In this document: positions 35,661-44,717 of the stretch, piece after piece | Position numbering within the stretch: the stretch's first letter is position 1 | How the letters are laid out: every line of letters begins with the position of its first letter | Source: Leptospira soteropolitanensis | GTDB lineage: Bacteria > Spirochaetota > Leptospiria > Leptospirales > Leptospiraceae | Direction of reading: 5' to 3' | Length of the DNA: 64,000 nucleotides | NCBI RefSeq assembly: GCF_026151655.1 | Contig: NZ_JAMQPN010000003.1 | Span: forward strand, 248,001-312,000 | The notes under the pieces: generated by a model | Told to the model about the DNA's origin: nothing | What the model saw: only the letters and a program-made list of their open reading frames with translations | Database searches by the model: none | Made by a program: the position numbers and the translations under genes

Positions 35661-37172
35661 ATTACTCGGGAAATCGAGTTTCATCTGAAAACCTTGGGTA
35701 CCCTCAATACTCAAGGTTCCTCCCATTTGTTTTTCTGCGATAATTTTTGCAAGACTCAGTCCTAACTTTTTTTGGTGGCTCAGCTCAAAGGAATTAGGCA
35801 AACCAACCCCATTATCACTATACTCAAAATGACAAATATTTTCCACTATGGAAAACCGAACAAACACAGTGCCAACATTTGAATTGGGAAATGCATATTT
35901 AAAACTATTAGAGAGTAATTCAGTAAATATAAGACCGAGTGGAACGGCAGTATCTAATAACAAGGTGCCTTCACTTACCTGAAACTGAACCTGAATATCT
36001 TTTCCTTCCGGTGGATAACTTTGACGAATCATCTCTGTTAACGATACTAAATAATCAGAAACTTTAATTTCACTCAAATCTTTATTAGCATATAGATGGT
36101 CATGCACCAAAGACATTGTCTGAATCTTAATGGAAGTATCTTCTACAATCGATTGAATGTTTTCGTTCTCAGGAAATTCCGATGCTTGAATCAACAAAAT
36201 TGAGCGTACTAACTGCAATGAGTTTTTCGTTCTATGAAATATCTCTCCAATCAAATTCTCTTTTTCACGCAAAGATTTTTTTATCATCTCCGCATAAGTT
36301 CGGTTTTCTTCGATTTCCTTAGAGAGTAGCTTATTAGTTTGTATCAATTTATCATAAGGATCATTAATCGCAGCAATAAAGACTGCTTTGTATATTAAAT
36401 AAAAGGCACCTATTTTATATATATGCCCCAATACATTATAGACATCAAATACACTAGTGTATACGGCAAAAACTAGCTCGCTAAATATGCAAGCGATAAA
36501 AGCAGATAAATAATATTGAAGCTGTCTCTTGGAAGAATAAATGCCTACTCTTCTATAAATCAAAAGGGAAAGCAAAAGTAAGGCTATAATTGCATATTCT
36601 GCATTTTTTTTAAACGGTGTTAACCCCTTCCCATGTTCATAAGTTCGAGGTATCCAATGATTTAAATAGATTACCAAAAGAAAAACAATGCCAACCAAAA
36701 GAATTGCCAAAAGTAACAATAGATTTGCATGGCTCCATTTATACCTTTCATTGGGTTTAATATAAATAGCAAAAAATAGAACTAATGCAGTGATGATACG
36801 AGAAAAAATCCAAAACTGAGAGGATTTATTACCGGAATTTGGAGTAATGAAATCAGGCATCCCGGCATAAGACAATGTATGCATAAAATCAATCATTCCC
36901 ACTGCGAGAAAACCTATTCCCAAAAACAAAGTATGGGTATTTCGGCTTTGAGAATAGGAATAATACCCCAAACCAAATATAGAGAAAGATACGATTACAC
37001 TAAAGATTTCTGTAACATTATGAAAAACTAAAAAGTAACCTATTTCATATTCGCGATAAAAATAATCGGGGAATGTACCAACTAGCAGGAGCGGGGCCAA
37101 ACATAAAAGGAGAACTCCCAAATAAAAACGATTCATTCGTAAGACTAAAAAAAGAAATTTGAGGTCCACCAT
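35640..37172 (-). CDS. MASE3-type membrane sensor histidine kinase
   Basis: This 510-residue protein has about seven or eight membrane spans in residues 1-275 resembling the MASE3 sensor (NVTEIFSVIVSFSIF, GMIDFMHTLSYAGMPDF). The cytoplasmic part is a HisKA_2/HWE-type kinase: the phosphoacceptor is H in EIFHRTKNSLQLVRSIL, followed by MSLVHDHLY, N-box in LIFTELLSNSFKYAF, and YSDNGVGLP. Kinases of this group often signal to response regulators without a classical DNA-binding partner. No response regulator is adjacent. ATG 37172 is used; an internal ATG at 37136 is possible. Confidence 0.88.
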   Translation of the reverse strand: MVDLKFLFLVLRMNRFYLGVLLLCLAPLLLVGTFPDYFYREYEIGYFLVFHNVTEIFSVIVSFSIFGLGYYSYSQSRNTHTLFLGIGFLAVGMIDFMHTLSYAGMPDFITPNSGNKSSQFWIFSRIITALVLFFAIYIKPNERYKWSHANLLLLLAILLVGIVFLLVIYLNHWIPRTYEHGKGLTPFKKNAEYAIIALLLLSLLIYRRVGIYSSKRQLQYYLSAFIACIFSELVFAVYTSVFDVYNVLGHIYKIGAFYLIYKAVFIAAINDPYDKLIQTNKLLSKEIEENRTYAEMIKKSLREKENLIGEIFHRTKNSLQLVRSILLIQASEFPENENIQSIVEDTSIKIQTMSLVHDHLYANKDLSEIKVSDYLVSLTEMIRQSYPPEGKDIQVQFQVSEGTLLLDTAVPLGLIFTELLSNSFKYAFPNSNVGTVFVRFSIVENICHFEYSDNGVGLPNSFELSHQKKLGLSLAKIIAEKQMGGTLSIEGTQGFQMKLDFPSNLYKRRV

Positions 37173-37261
37173 CCGTTAGCAGGCAATTAGACAAAACTTT
37201 CTTATTTTAGCAAGGAATTATTTACTGCTGACTTAGAAACTTAAAATGCTTACATTGAAGT

Positions 37262-39127
37262 TTAATGTATATCAAGTGAAATCAAAGTAATATCATCTTT
37301 TGAATTCTGTCGCATCTTTGATAATCGATCGAGAAGTTTTTGATGAAATTCAATCTGTGAAAGATCTATGATGGGTAAAATTTCAGGGAATAAAATGGAA
37401 GTGAAATCAGCACCAGGTTTTAGGTTTTCATACAAACCATCTGTAAAAATGACTAGCCTATCTCCCTTTAACAACGGAATGGTTTTCTGTTCGTAACTGG
37501 AATTGGATCTAACTCCAAGCAGAAGGCCAGGACATTCAAATGATTCTATTTCTCCGTTACGAACAATCAAAAAAGGCGGGCTACCAGCAGAACTGAAATG
37601 TAATTTCATTTGTACAAGATCTAGATAAAAGTACGCCACTGTCACAAAACGGGCATGAAGGCTCGTACAAAGGAACCGGTTCATTGCTGCAACTAATTCC
37701 CCCGGTGACTCTTTATACTCTTTGGCATTTCGAAAGGCAATTTTCACCGTCGAGGAATCGAGTGCAGCACTCACACCGTGACCCGTCACATCTGCGATGA
37801 CCAAACCGAAACCATCAGAGAATTCAAAAAAATCGTAGAAGTCTCCTCCTATTTCATAAAGCGGGAGATATGAAACTTCCATAGTAAGTTTTTGATTCTG
37901 AGGTAACTTATCTGGCAAAATTCGCATTTGAATTTTTCTAGCTGTTTCTAGATCTTTTTTAATCGTTGTTAGCTCACTTTTTGAAATCAAATTTTCTTCC
38001 AAAAGAAAGCGAAGGCGACGACCAAGTGCCAAGGAAAACAAGATTACTTCAAAAGCCGTACCGATTTGTACTCCGTAGCGACCAAAGGTAGAAAATGGGA
38101 TAAGAGCTGCTTTTGTTAATGAATCAGCGATTACTCCGATAAACAAAGTGAACCATGCCAGTAAAAAAAAGGAAGATGACTTTGTACCTTTTGCAAAGGA
38201 ATAAGCGCCAGCGGACATCAAAAGCAAGAACATGTATGGAAACGTATAGATAAAAGACACTTCTACCCAATTAGATGGTAACAGAAAAGATAAAAGTGCC
38301 AAGACACCAAAGCCAACTACACTCAGTAGAACCATACGATTTAATCGCGGATTTATTTTTTTCAGATCCAAAAAAGCAAGGGAGTATAAACCCACAAACA
38401 TTAAAGACGAATTCACAGAAACATACAAATAAGGTTTAATTGATATCTCTAACTCTGGAACCAGTAGTTGCTTAAAAAATCCACCTAATAGAGAATAATT
38501 AATCACAAGAGTGGCTAAATACAAACAATAATAAATATATGCTTTTTCGCGTACGCTAATGTAGATTAAGAGATTATATAATAAAAGAGCAAAAATAATG
38601 CCGAAATAAACTCCGTTTGCGATATAATCTCTTTCGATTCGATCAAAAAATGAATTTATCTCCCATATACGGAACGGTGCATTTAATATACCCGAATTCT
38701 TTATATGAGCATAGATTGTTTTTGTTTCTAGTGGTTCCAGTGTAAGTTTATAAACAGGACTTCGATGCGGAACTTCTCTTGCAGAAAAAGAAGAAGACCC
38801 ATTAAAAGTTTTCCTAACTATTTTTCCTTTAGTTACCCATCCAATTAGGACTTCATCAACCCACGGAGATTCTAACTCGAGTATATAATCTTTCGGTTCA
38901 TTCTCTGAGTTCACCACCTCAAATTTTACCCAAACCGACGGTTTCCAATAACCAAAATGATATTTCATTTCGTGAGCTTTAGACCAAACCACACTTTCTG
39001 ATATAACTTCTTCTAAGTTTTTGGATTCGAAGGTGTATTGAATCAGCGGGCGTTTGGGCAATTGATTGCCGCAAGAGACAAGAACTAAAACAAATATAAA
39101 TAAATTAATTCTAGGTATGAGAGCCAT
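37262..39127 (-). CDS. 7TM (DISM) sensor with SpoIIE-type protein phosphatase
   Basis: This 621-residue protein begins with a lipoprotein-like signal (LVLVSC-GNQ), then a periplasmic 7TMR-DISM extracellular domain (~25-165), seven membrane spans (~175-370), a short coiled coil (LLEENLISKSELTTIKKDL) and a PP2C/SpoIIE phosphatase domain (~395-620) with GGDFYDFFEF, VIADVTGHGVSAA, and FTDGLYENL. The key metal-binding aspartates are present. This architecture is common in Leptospira and typically controls anti-sigma factor antagonists through partner switching. No such partner is seen nearby. Confidence 0.9.
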   Translation of the reverse strand: MALIPRINLFIFVLVLVSCGNQLPKRPLIQYTFESKNLEEVISESVVWSKAHEMKYHFGYWKPSVWVKFEVVNSENEPKDYILELESPWVDEVLIGWVTKGKIVRKTFNGSSSFSAREVPHRSPVYKLTLEPLETKTIYAHIKNSGILNAPFRIWEINSFFDRIERDYIANGVYFGIIFALLLYNLLIYISVREKAYIYYCLYLATLVINYSLLGGFFKQLLVPELEISIKPYLYVSVNSSLMFVGLYSLAFLDLKKINPRLNRMVLLSVVGFGVLALLSFLLPSNWVEVSFIYTFPYMFLLLMSAGAYSFAKGTKSSSFFLLAWFTLFIGVIADSLTKAALIPFSTFGRYGVQIGTAFEVILFSLALGRRLRFLLEENLISKSELTTIKKDLETARKIQMRILPDKLPQNQKLTMEVSYLPLYEIGGDFYDFFEFSDGFGLVIADVTGHGVSAALDSSTVKIAFRNAKEYKESPGELVAAMNRFLCTSLHARFVTVAYFYLDLVQMKLHFSSAGSPPFLIVRNGEIESFECPGLLLGVRSNSSYEQKTIPLLKGDRLVIFTDGLYENLKPGADFTSILFPEILPIIDLSQIEFHQKLLDRLSKMRQNSKDDITLISLDIH

Positions 39128-39260
39128 CGGCAGTTAAAGAGTCTATTGCCAGTGTTCTAATAGATAATATCCGACGAAATTCAAATTCTACCTAGGCAGA
39201 AAACGTATTGCCAAAAATCTGAAAAGGTGAATACTCATGGCAAACCAAGGAGATTGATTC

Positions 39261-39440
39261 ATGTCAGCAAAATTCGAAATCTACAAAGACAAAGCAGGCG
39301 AATTCCGTTTTCGCCTAAAAGCATCTAATGGAGAAATCATCGCATCGAGCGAGGGATATTCCTCCAAACAAGCATGTGAAAACGGAATTGCTTCCGTTAA
39401 GAACAATGCTGGTTCAGCGGAAATTGTCGATCAAACGTAA
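39261..39440 (+). CDS. DUF1508 (YegP-like) small protein
   Basis: This 59-residue protein begins MSAKFEIYKDKAGEFRFRLK, continues NGEIIASSEGYSSKQACENGI and ends SAEIVDQT. It is a single DUF1508 repeat; YegP of E. coli has two. Function is unknown. The start is supported by AAGGAG 7 bp upstream. Its last 10 bp overlap the 3' end of the convergent ppnP gene. Confidence 0.85.
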   Translation: MSAKFEIYKDKAGEFRFRLKASNGEIIASSEGYSSKQACENGIASVKNNAGSAEIVDQT

Positions 39441-39742
39441 GAGCAACAATAATCTGTGACTGTTTGAATTTTTAGTTTAAACTTGGATCCTGCAGGGACT
39501 TCAAAGACAGACTTACCGTCAATTTGAAGCCATGTTTCGGATCCTGGTAAAAGAACGGATAGTTTTCCCGATTGGATTTCCATAATTTCTTTTTGGTCTG
39601 TACCAAATTCATACTCACCGGGCATCATGATCCCCAAAGTTTTCTTTTCCCCACTTGGAAACAAAACCGTTCGGCTGGTGACGTTACCATTGAAGTAAAT
39701 GTTGGCTGGTTTTAGTACTGTTACGGATTCAAATGAACTCAT
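39431..39742 (-). CDS. ppnP: Pyrimidine/purine nucleoside phosphorylase
   Basis: This 103-residue cupin-type protein is of the UPF0345/PpnP family, which phosphorolyses several nucleosides. Characteristic segments are MSSFESVTVLKPANIYFNG, VTSRTVLFPSGEKKTLGIMM, PGEYEFGT and the end VTDYCCSYV. I place the start at ATG 39742; the frame is open 72 codons further but family length and the overlap with the divergent TetR gene argue against it. The C-terminal Cys pair differs from the usual single Cys and may be incidental. Confidence 0.88.
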   Translation of the reverse strand: MSSFESVTVLKPANIYFNGNVTSRTVLFPSGEKKTLGIMMPGEYEFGTDQKEIMEIQSGKLSVLLPGSETWLQIDGKSVFEVPAGSKFKLKIQTVTDYCCSYV

Positions 39743-39819
39743 ACAGACCAAAAAATAGATCGGTCTAAGACTTCCAAGTGAATTCCAAAACTTTAATCTC
39801 ACCGATTTGCCATTAAAAA

Positions 39820-40464
39820 GTGTTTGCGAAATTAGGAAATACCAGAACGGTGAAGTCAGTGCCCACAAAGAATTCGCAAAAATCAGATAATAAAAAGCAA
39901 CAAGCCCGGGAAAAATCCATCGAAAGGATCCTTGCTTCTGCCATTGCTTTATTTGCAAAACATGGGTTCTCGCAAACGACTATGGAGATGATTGCCAATC
40001 ATGCAAAAATTTCCAAGGGTCTAGCTTATAATTATTTTAAGAGCAAAAATCAGATCTTTGAACAAATCATCGATTCGCATCTTGCCAAACAAGAAAAATT
40101 CTATAACAATATACCTCCCAATCTTTCCGCAAAAGAATACGTGAGGGAATTTTTTAACCGATCTATCCAATTTGCAAAAGAAGAAAGAAAAACGATGGTT
40201 TTGATTTCTGTTTGCCTTTTCCAACCTGGTTCGGTCTCCCTATCCAAAAAGATGGTAGAAAATGTGGAAAAACGATTTGCCCCTTTTAAAGAGGCAATGA
40301 AAGAAAGATTCAGGTCTTATGGAATCAAAGATCCAGATAAAGAGATGATACTTATCAAAACCTTTCTCCACGGTGTGATAATGAGCCAACATTTTAATGA
40401 CACAACCACTTGCACTCCAACGATCATTGAAATGGTTCTAGAAAGATACGATTATAAAGATTAA
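39820..40464 (+). CDS. TetR-family regulator
   Basis: The protein has 214 residues from GTG 39820; a GTG at 39859 would remove 13 poorly conserved residues and may be the real start. The helix-turn-helix is FSQTTMEMIANHAKISKGLAYNYFKSKNQIFE. The ligand domain has no recognisable subfamily. It ends 2 bp from the end of the convergent thioesterase gene and is divergent from ppnP. The target genes are unknown; the neighbouring thioesterase or ppnP are the first candidates. Confidence 0.85.
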   Translation: MFAKLGNTRTVKSVPTKNSQKSDNKKQQAREKSIERILASAIALFAKHGFSQTTMEMIANHAKISKGLAYNYFKSKNQIFEQIIDSHLAKQEKFYNNIPPNLSAKEYVREFFNRSIQFAKEERKTMVLISVCLFQPGSVSLSKKMVENVEKRFAPFKEAMKERFRSYGIKDPDKEMILIKTFLHGVIMSQHFNDTTTCTPTIIEMVLERYDYKD

Positions 40465-40466
40465 AC

Positions 40467-40940
40467 CTACTCCCCTAACCCACCAGGAATTTTTAATATA
40501 AGAAGATTTGTAGCGGCAGTTGCCAAAAGTTTGTCTTTTTCTGTTCGCATTTCACCTACCATGTGTATGGTGGAAAATCCTTTTGCTTCTACCGAAGCTT
40601 TTACAATTACTTTTTGTCCTACTGCTACACCACGAATGTATTGAATGTTCATATCAATTGTTGTGGTAGGACGTTTTGCGACTAAATAACTAAGCGGACC
40701 AAAAGCATTATCAAATGCGGCAGCAATCACTCCACCTTGCATCATTCCCATTGGATTAGTTTGCTCTTCTGAAACAGGGAAGGAAACAGTAATACTTTTT
40801 CCTTTTGTATAGGATAAAATTTCAGCTTTCATTGCCACAAAAATTGGAGGAGGAACTGTAATTTTCCTTCCCCCGTGATTAAAATTGATTGTCATATCAT
40901 CTAAAATTTTCTGTGTTTCTTCGGTTGTGAGTGTCTGCAT
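40467..40940 (-). CDS. PaaI-type hotdog thioesterase
   Basis: This 157-residue protein starts at ATG 40940, 8 bp after GGGGAG. The hotdog core is visible in NPMGMMQGGVIAAAFDNAFGP, the helix with the catalytic-site Asp/Asn, and TTIDMNIQYIRGV. It probably hydrolyses an acyl-CoA. It lies between two TetR genes; the one starting at 41035 is divergent and shares its promoter region with this gene, which makes a local fatty-acyl or xenobiotic response unit likely. Confidence 0.82.
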   Translation of the reverse strand: MQTLTTEETQKILDDMTINFNHGGRKITVPPPIFVAMKAEILSYTKGKSITVSFPVSEEQTNPMGMMQGGVIAAAFDNAFGPLSYLVAKRPTTTIDMNIQYIRGVAVGQKVIVKASVEAKGFSTIHMVGEMRTEKDKLLATAATNLLILKIPGGLGE

Positions 40941-40999
40941 AAACAAAACTCCCCTATGTTACCAATAGAAACATTTCATAAATATTTTTCAAGAAAAAT

Positions 41000-41014
41000 G
41001 TTGCCACCGGTAAC
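41000..41014. promoter_or_regulatory. Candidate operator between thioesterase and TetR
   Basis: GTTGCCACCGGTAAC has arms GTTGCC and GGTAAC that pair except at one position. It lies 20 bp before the TetR start (41035) and 60 bp before the divergent thioesterase start. A further GTTACC occurs at about 40958. It is consistent with self-repression by the TetR protein but short. Confidence 0.4.
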
Positions 41015-41034
41015 TTAATTTATAATTTTATGCT

Positions 41035-41622
41035 GTGAAACGCTCTTCCTACCATCATGGTGACCTAAAAAACAGCATCATCAAAACTTGTCATAAATTA
41101 TTACAAAAGAAGGGTTCTACTGATTTTTCTCTCCGCGAGGTAGCAAATCTCTCAGGAGTTTCACACGCAGCCGTTTACCGGCATTTTCAAGATAAAGAGG
41201 AGGTTTTAGAAATTTTGTCTTCGATAGGATTTGAAAGGCTTGGGTTACTGCAAAAAAAAATACCTCAAAATAAAGCCAATCCCGATGACTATTTTGTAAA
41301 ATTGGGGTTAGTTTACGTTCAATTTGCGATTAAAAACCCTAATTACTATAAGCTTATGTTCCTGACCAAAAGGTCCAATGAAACCTCAATATTAAAGCGA
41401 TCAAAACTAAAGTCTTATGCCATTTTAGTCCGTGGATGTAGGTTTTACTTAAAATCAAAAAGAAGGAAAGAAAATCATCGAAGTTTTGCACTCATGGCTT
41501 GGTCTCTTGTTCATGGTTACAGCAATTTATGCCTTGAAACTGAATTTCCTGATAAGGAAAGTAAAGCTCTTAAAAAATCAAAACTAGAAATGGCAGAAGA
41601 CATCTTGAGGTTTGCTCTATAA
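41035..41622 (+). CDS. TetR-family regulator (TetR/WHG type)
   Basis: This 195-residue protein starts at GTG 41035. It begins KRSSYHHGDLKNSIIKTC, a beginning typical of the TetR/AcrR group with a WHG C-terminal domain, with helix-turn-helix FSLREVANLSGVSHAAVYRHFQDKEEV. The ligand domain includes WSLVHGYSNLCLE, the WHG-type motif. It is divergent from the thioesterase gene and is probably its regulator. Confidence 0.88.
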   Translation: MKRSSYHHGDLKNSIIKTCHKLLQKKGSTDFSLREVANLSGVSHAAVYRHFQDKEEVLEILSSIGFERLGLLQKKIPQNKANPDDYFVKLGLVYVQFAIKNPNYYKLMFLTKRSNETSILKRSKLKSYAILVRGCRFYLKSKRRKENHRSFALMAWSLVHGYSNLCLETEFPDKESKALKKSKLEMAEDILRFAL

Positions 41623-41638
41623 ATATAGACTTCCAGTT

Positions 41639-41824
41639 TTAAAGATACATTGCTTCGAATTTTTCTAAAAATTCTGACTTTTCTCTAACAAATTTTAAAG
41701 GAGTTTCTTTCCCATATTCACAATAATAAATCATCTGTTGACCGTCGTTGGAATTGGTACAATTTTTAACTTCATCGAGCTTAAGATATAAATTGCCTGT
41801 TTTTAAATGTTTATAAACTAACAT
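41639..41824 (-). CDS. Small DUF1653-like protein
   Basis: This 61-residue protein, MLVYKHLKTGNLYLKLDEV followed by MIYYCEYG and FVREKSEFLEKFE, follows the pattern of DUF1653-like proteins (a YKH..GNLY start, then YYxxYG, then a P-x-F-x-x segment). GGAGG lies 5 bp before the ATG. It is a small soluble protein of unknown function. It lies between a TetR gene and the downstream end of the winged-helix gene, all close together. Confidence 0.62.
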   Translation of the reverse strand: MLVYKHLKTGNLYLKLDEVKNCTNSNDGQQMIYYCEYGKETPLKFVREKSEFLEKFEAMYL

Positions 41825-41866
41825 TGGCTACCTCCCAATTTGGGTATATTTGAAACTAAAAAAACA

Positions 41867-42472
41867 TTACCCCCATCGCATTGAAGGATTTTGTGTCTCC
41901 ATCCAATTTTTCCAAATTAAATTCAAAGTACCTTGTAAAAAATCAGGAGATGATAGTTTCGAAATTTGATGATACGTCGATTTTGATAGTGTTGTTTCAC
42001 TCCAAATTTTAAATTCATCCCAAGAATTTTTCTTTTGTAATCTTTTTTGTACCTCTATTGTACTATTAAAAGGAGACTGTATTTTTTCCAATCCAGCATT
42101 GGATTTTTTCGGCATGCTGACTGGGATAGTTTCTGCTTTGTTTACCGGAAAGACCATTGGACTTTTTTCCAAGGGTACTGAGTTCATTTGCATTTCTTTA
42201 GCAGTCGGTTTTGAGAATAAAGGTTTTAAATATCTTTTCCTTCCATCAAATCCTGTTTGTTCTAAGAGACCGAGTTTTTTTAGTGAAGTGATTAGTCTCG
42301 ATACAGTGTCCATTTTAAGACCCAACAATTCTCCGAAATAACGGTTCGATGCGAAACACCCTCCTTTCTCATGTAAGGATACGATTTCTGCATACAATTT
42401 TGTTTGGCTATGGGAAAGATTTAATTCCTCTATCCAAACGGGAATCCAAATTCCTGTTCGATTTGTTTTCAT
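41867..42472 (-). CDS. Winged-helix replication/partition-associated protein, paralogue 1
   Basis: This 201-residue protein starts at ATG 42472, where AAGGAA precedes the start and the sequence lines up with its paralogue at 45365. The N-terminal ~85 residues form a winged helix: TKLYAEIVSLHEKGGCFASNRYFGELLGL, then MDTVSRLITSLKKLGLLEQTGF and RKRYLKP. This resembles Rep-type and phage replication regulators with a conserved GGCFASN element. A linker follows, then a C-terminal helical part (WDEFKIWSETTLS, WKNWMETQN) shared with the paralogue. It and the paralogue flank parAB in opposite orientation. A replication initiator or copy regulator is likely but not proven. Confidence 0.72.
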   Translation of the reverse strand: MKTNRTGIWIPVWIEELNLSHSQTKLYAEIVSLHEKGGCFASNRYFGELLGLKMDTVSRLITSLKKLGLLEQTGFDGRKRYLKPLFSKPTAKEMQMNSVPLEKSPMVFPVNKAETIPVSMPKKSNAGLEKIQSPFNSTIEVQKRLQKKNSWDEFKIWSETTLSKSTYHQISKLSSPDFLQGTLNLIWKNWMETQNPSMRWG

Positions 42473-43010
42473 TTTAGGTTCCTTCTGCCAAACGAACACT
42501 TCTCCGGCTACGAGCGTTTGGTTAGTTTTTGCCAATACCCTATAGGTATAATTCCTTTACTCTGATTTGGAAAATTTAGCTTTTGTTTAAAGTAAACCTT
42601 CGGTCAAACTTGAGTTAAGAAAAATTGGAAGCTCTTTCGAACGTCCTTTCGGAACTTTTTTAGAAATTCCGGTTTGAACAACAACGGCATTGTGGTAGAG
42701 CCGTGTTCGGTTGTGTGACCCGAACGTTCCCTACATGTACAGACTTGCTAAATTAGTCAAGAGAAAAATGAGACATAATTCTTTGCCTGTCACATTAGAG
42801 GGGTTTGCACTGGAGTTTTAAAAACTAGGTATTTGAAAAGTGGAGGAAATGGCCCCAGGTCGCTACCACACTTCCTAGGGCTTTTATTGTTCAACCCGGT
42901 TAAGGATTGAGATCAGTTTAGAATTTACTCGATTTGAGTACAAGTTTTTTTCTTTAAGAATATGAAAAAAACTCGGTAGGTTTCATTAGTGACCTGCTGA
43001 TTCAGAATAG
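42473..43010. other. Non-coding region upstream of winged-helix paralogue 1
   Basis: This stretch of 538 bp has no convincing gene. It contains ACCCGGTTAA (42894-42903), GGAGGAAA (42842-42849) and GACATAATTCTT (42772-42783). Their reverse complements occur in the same order and with similar spacing upstream of paralogue 2 (44950-45102). Short GAACGT-type words recur at 42637-42730. It may hold the replication origin or a regulatory RNA. Confidence 0.5.
42852..42886 (+). terminator. Possible terminator/hairpin upstream of paralogue 1
   Basis: GCCCCAGG (42852-42859) and CCTAGGGC (42874-42881) pair with one mismatch and are followed by TTTT. On the plus strand this resembles a terminator; read from the minus strand it is a hairpin 380 bp before the winged-helix gene. 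It belongs to the sequence block mirrored at 44940-45180. Confidence 0.4.
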
Positions 43011-43889
43011 TTATTTTTTAAATTTCCGAATGGCTTCTTCAATTACTGTTTTTTGATTTTGGAGTTGGGAGATTTTTTCCTTAACTTTGAGTAATTTGTT
43101 TTTTAATTCCTTTAGTTCTAAGTTGTTGAGCTTTGGGTTTGTTTGTTTTTGTTTGTTGGGCTTTAGAGGGCGGACAAATTCTCTTAGGTCATTTCGCGAA
43201 GGAAAATCACCTTTTTTTTCTAAACCTTTGAGGAGGTAGTCGATTGCCTTTTTTCTATTGGATACATCTAAGGGTGCAATTTCAGTGAATAAACTTGTTG
43301 GGATTTGAAAGATGGGGTGATTTTTATCCGATGTGGTGTTGATATTTGTTTCTTTTAGAATTTCTGCATGTGCTATTTTGGTTTTTACCCATTGCCCCGA
43401 CTTATTAATTCTTTTTGCTAACTGTTCATTAGTTTCTTTGTGTCTGTTTTTTAGTTCTTGAAGGGAAAGTGCCAAATCGGATTCGGAAAGGTCTTCCCTT
43501 TGAAGGTTTTCAACTAATTTAATTTCAGGTAATTTAGAAATATCGATTTGTTCGACATTTTTGATAATTGCGAGAATGGTTTTTTTCTTTAAAAGTTTGT
43601 GCGCGCGAAATCTTCTTTCGCCGTTAATAAGTTCATATTTTCCTGCTTTTTTTCTTACGACCACTGGCTGTAAAAGTCCATATTGAGAAATAGAATCTGC
43701 AAGTTCTCTGATTGTTGACTCGTTAAAGGTTTTTCGGGGATTGTTTTCTATTAATATTTCTTCTACAGGGATCTCTGTAGCATTGTGATGGGTAGTGGTT
43801 TCATCTTTAAGGAATGGGTTAAGGGAAGGGGTTCTTGCAGTTGCTCGTGAGAGGATATCTGCTGGGTTATAATTTGCTTTGTTTTTCAT
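43011..43889 (-). CDS. parB: ParB partition protein
   Basis: This 292-residue CTP-binding, DNA-sliding clamp protein of ParABS segregation has an N-terminal domain IPVEEILIENNPRKTF, LADSISQYGLLQPVVVRK, and the CTP-binding motif INGERRFRAHK (~90-100), then ENLQREDLSESDLALSL. The helix-turn-helix QLAKRINKSGQWVKTKIAHA would bind parS. The C-terminal ~45 residues are a Lys/Leu-rich coiled coil, probably for dimerisation. It follows parA with a 28-bp gap that contains a perfect 20-bp palindrome, the likely parS. Confidence 0.92.
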   Translation of the reverse strand: MKNKANYNPADILSRATARTPSLNPFLKDETTTHHNATEIPVEEILIENNPRKTFNESTIRELADSISQYGLLQPVVVRKKAGKYELINGERRFRAHKLLKKKTILAIIKNVEQIDISKLPEIKLVENLQREDLSESDLALSLQELKNRHKETNEQLAKRINKSGQWVKTKIAHAEILKETNINTTSDKNHPIFQIPTSLFTEIAPLDVSNRKKAIDYLLKGLEKKGDFPSRNDLREFVRPLKPNKQKQTNPKLNNLELKELKNKLLKVKEKISQLQNQKTVIEEAIRKFKK

Positions 43890-43899
43890 GTTTTTGACG

Positions 43900-43919
43900 A
43901 AAGTACGCCGGCGTACTTT
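43900..43919. promoter_or_regulatory. Candidate parS site 1
   Basis: AAAGTACGCCGGCGTACTTT is a perfect 20-bp palindrome between parA and parB; the parA stop codon overlaps its edge. An identical copy lies upstream of parA at 44718-44737. Two exact GC-rich palindromes around parA in AT-rich DNA fit ParB-binding centromere sites. Confidence 0.75.
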
Positions 43920-44649
43920 ATTTTAACTTCTCCGCTAGTGTTTCGAAAGCTTTCCAAGGAGCGCTTCCTTCTTGTAGAGGTTTGCCAGTCTCCGTGCGGT
44001 CCCGAATACTGTCATTTTTGGGGATCGGTTCTAAAATTTTTAAGGTCTTTATTGTGTTTAATTTTTGAAGGAGGTCCATTTGTTTTTGAGACGTCCCCCA
44101 TTGAGAGGGGAGGATCATTACTGATTTTTTCTTCGATTGTTCATCAAACCTTTCTGCTTCATCTACTTTTTTTAAAACTTGAGCTACAGTTCGAACAGCC
44201 CATTTGGAAGGTGTCACTGGAATAAGAATCACGGAAGCCGGGAGATACGAGGCTATGTTTTCTGATGAGCCCGAACCTGGTGTGTCAATGACTACATAAT
44301 CATATTTAGCCTTGAGTAGGATGTTTTTGAGGCGCGGGATCATGGAAAAATCTTTGGATGCTAAGTAACTTAAATCTGAAAGTTCTATTATTGATGGTAA
44401 CACGTCTATGTTGTTGGATGTTTTTACTGACTCTGCAAGGGTGGTCTCTGCATTTAGTACGGAGAGTGTGTTGCCAGAATCAAAAAACTCAACAGGTTCT
44501 TCTGGGAAAAAAAAGTCGGAAAGGTCTGCTTGGGGATCCATATCGATAGCTAATGTGGAGCCTTTTTTTGAAAGGGCTAGTGCGAGATGGATGGCGGTAG
44601 TGGATTTGGATGTCCCACCTTTAATGTTTGCAACAGTAATGATCTTCAT
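43918..44649 (-). CDS. parA: ParA partition ATPase
   Basis: The protein has 243 residues from ATG 44649; a frame 10 codons longer (ATG 44679) is possible, but ParA proteins usually begin MKIITVANIKGGTSKST as here. The deviant Walker A is KGGTSKSTT, Walker A' is AIDMDPQADLSDF, and Walker B is VVIDTPGSGSS. It has no N-terminal helix-turn-helix, so it is a type Ib-like (small) ParA that would rely on ParB for autoregulation. It drives segregation of the replicon with ParB and parS. Confidence 0.92.
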   Translation of the reverse strand: MKIITVANIKGGTSKSTTAIHLALALSKKGSTLAIDMDPQADLSDFFFPEEPVEFFDSGNTLSVLNAETTLAESVKTSNNIDVLPSIIELSDLSYLASKDFSMIPRLKNILLKAKYDYVVIDTPGSGSSENIASYLPASVILIPVTPSKWAVRTVAQVLKKVDEAERFDEQSKKKSVMILPSQWGTSQKQMDLLQKLNTIKTLKILEPIPKNDSIRDRTETGKPLQEGSAPWKAFETLAEKLK

Positions 44650-44717
44650 TGCAAATTGAGTTTGTAAATCCTGCTTCATGGTGCAATAAAAATTAAGGAA
44701 TTGGATTATTTTTTAAA

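Noticed and set aside
39743..39958. Longer start for ppnP (72 extra codons).
   Set aside because: PpnP proteins are about 95-105 residues and the extension overlaps the divergent TetR gene.
42841..42876. GGAGG followed by a tiny frame encoding MAPGRYHTS just before a hairpin, resembling a leader peptide.
   Set aside because: Spacing between ribosome site and ATG is too short, and the same words belong to the mirrored non-coding block; there is no gene directly downstream on that strand.
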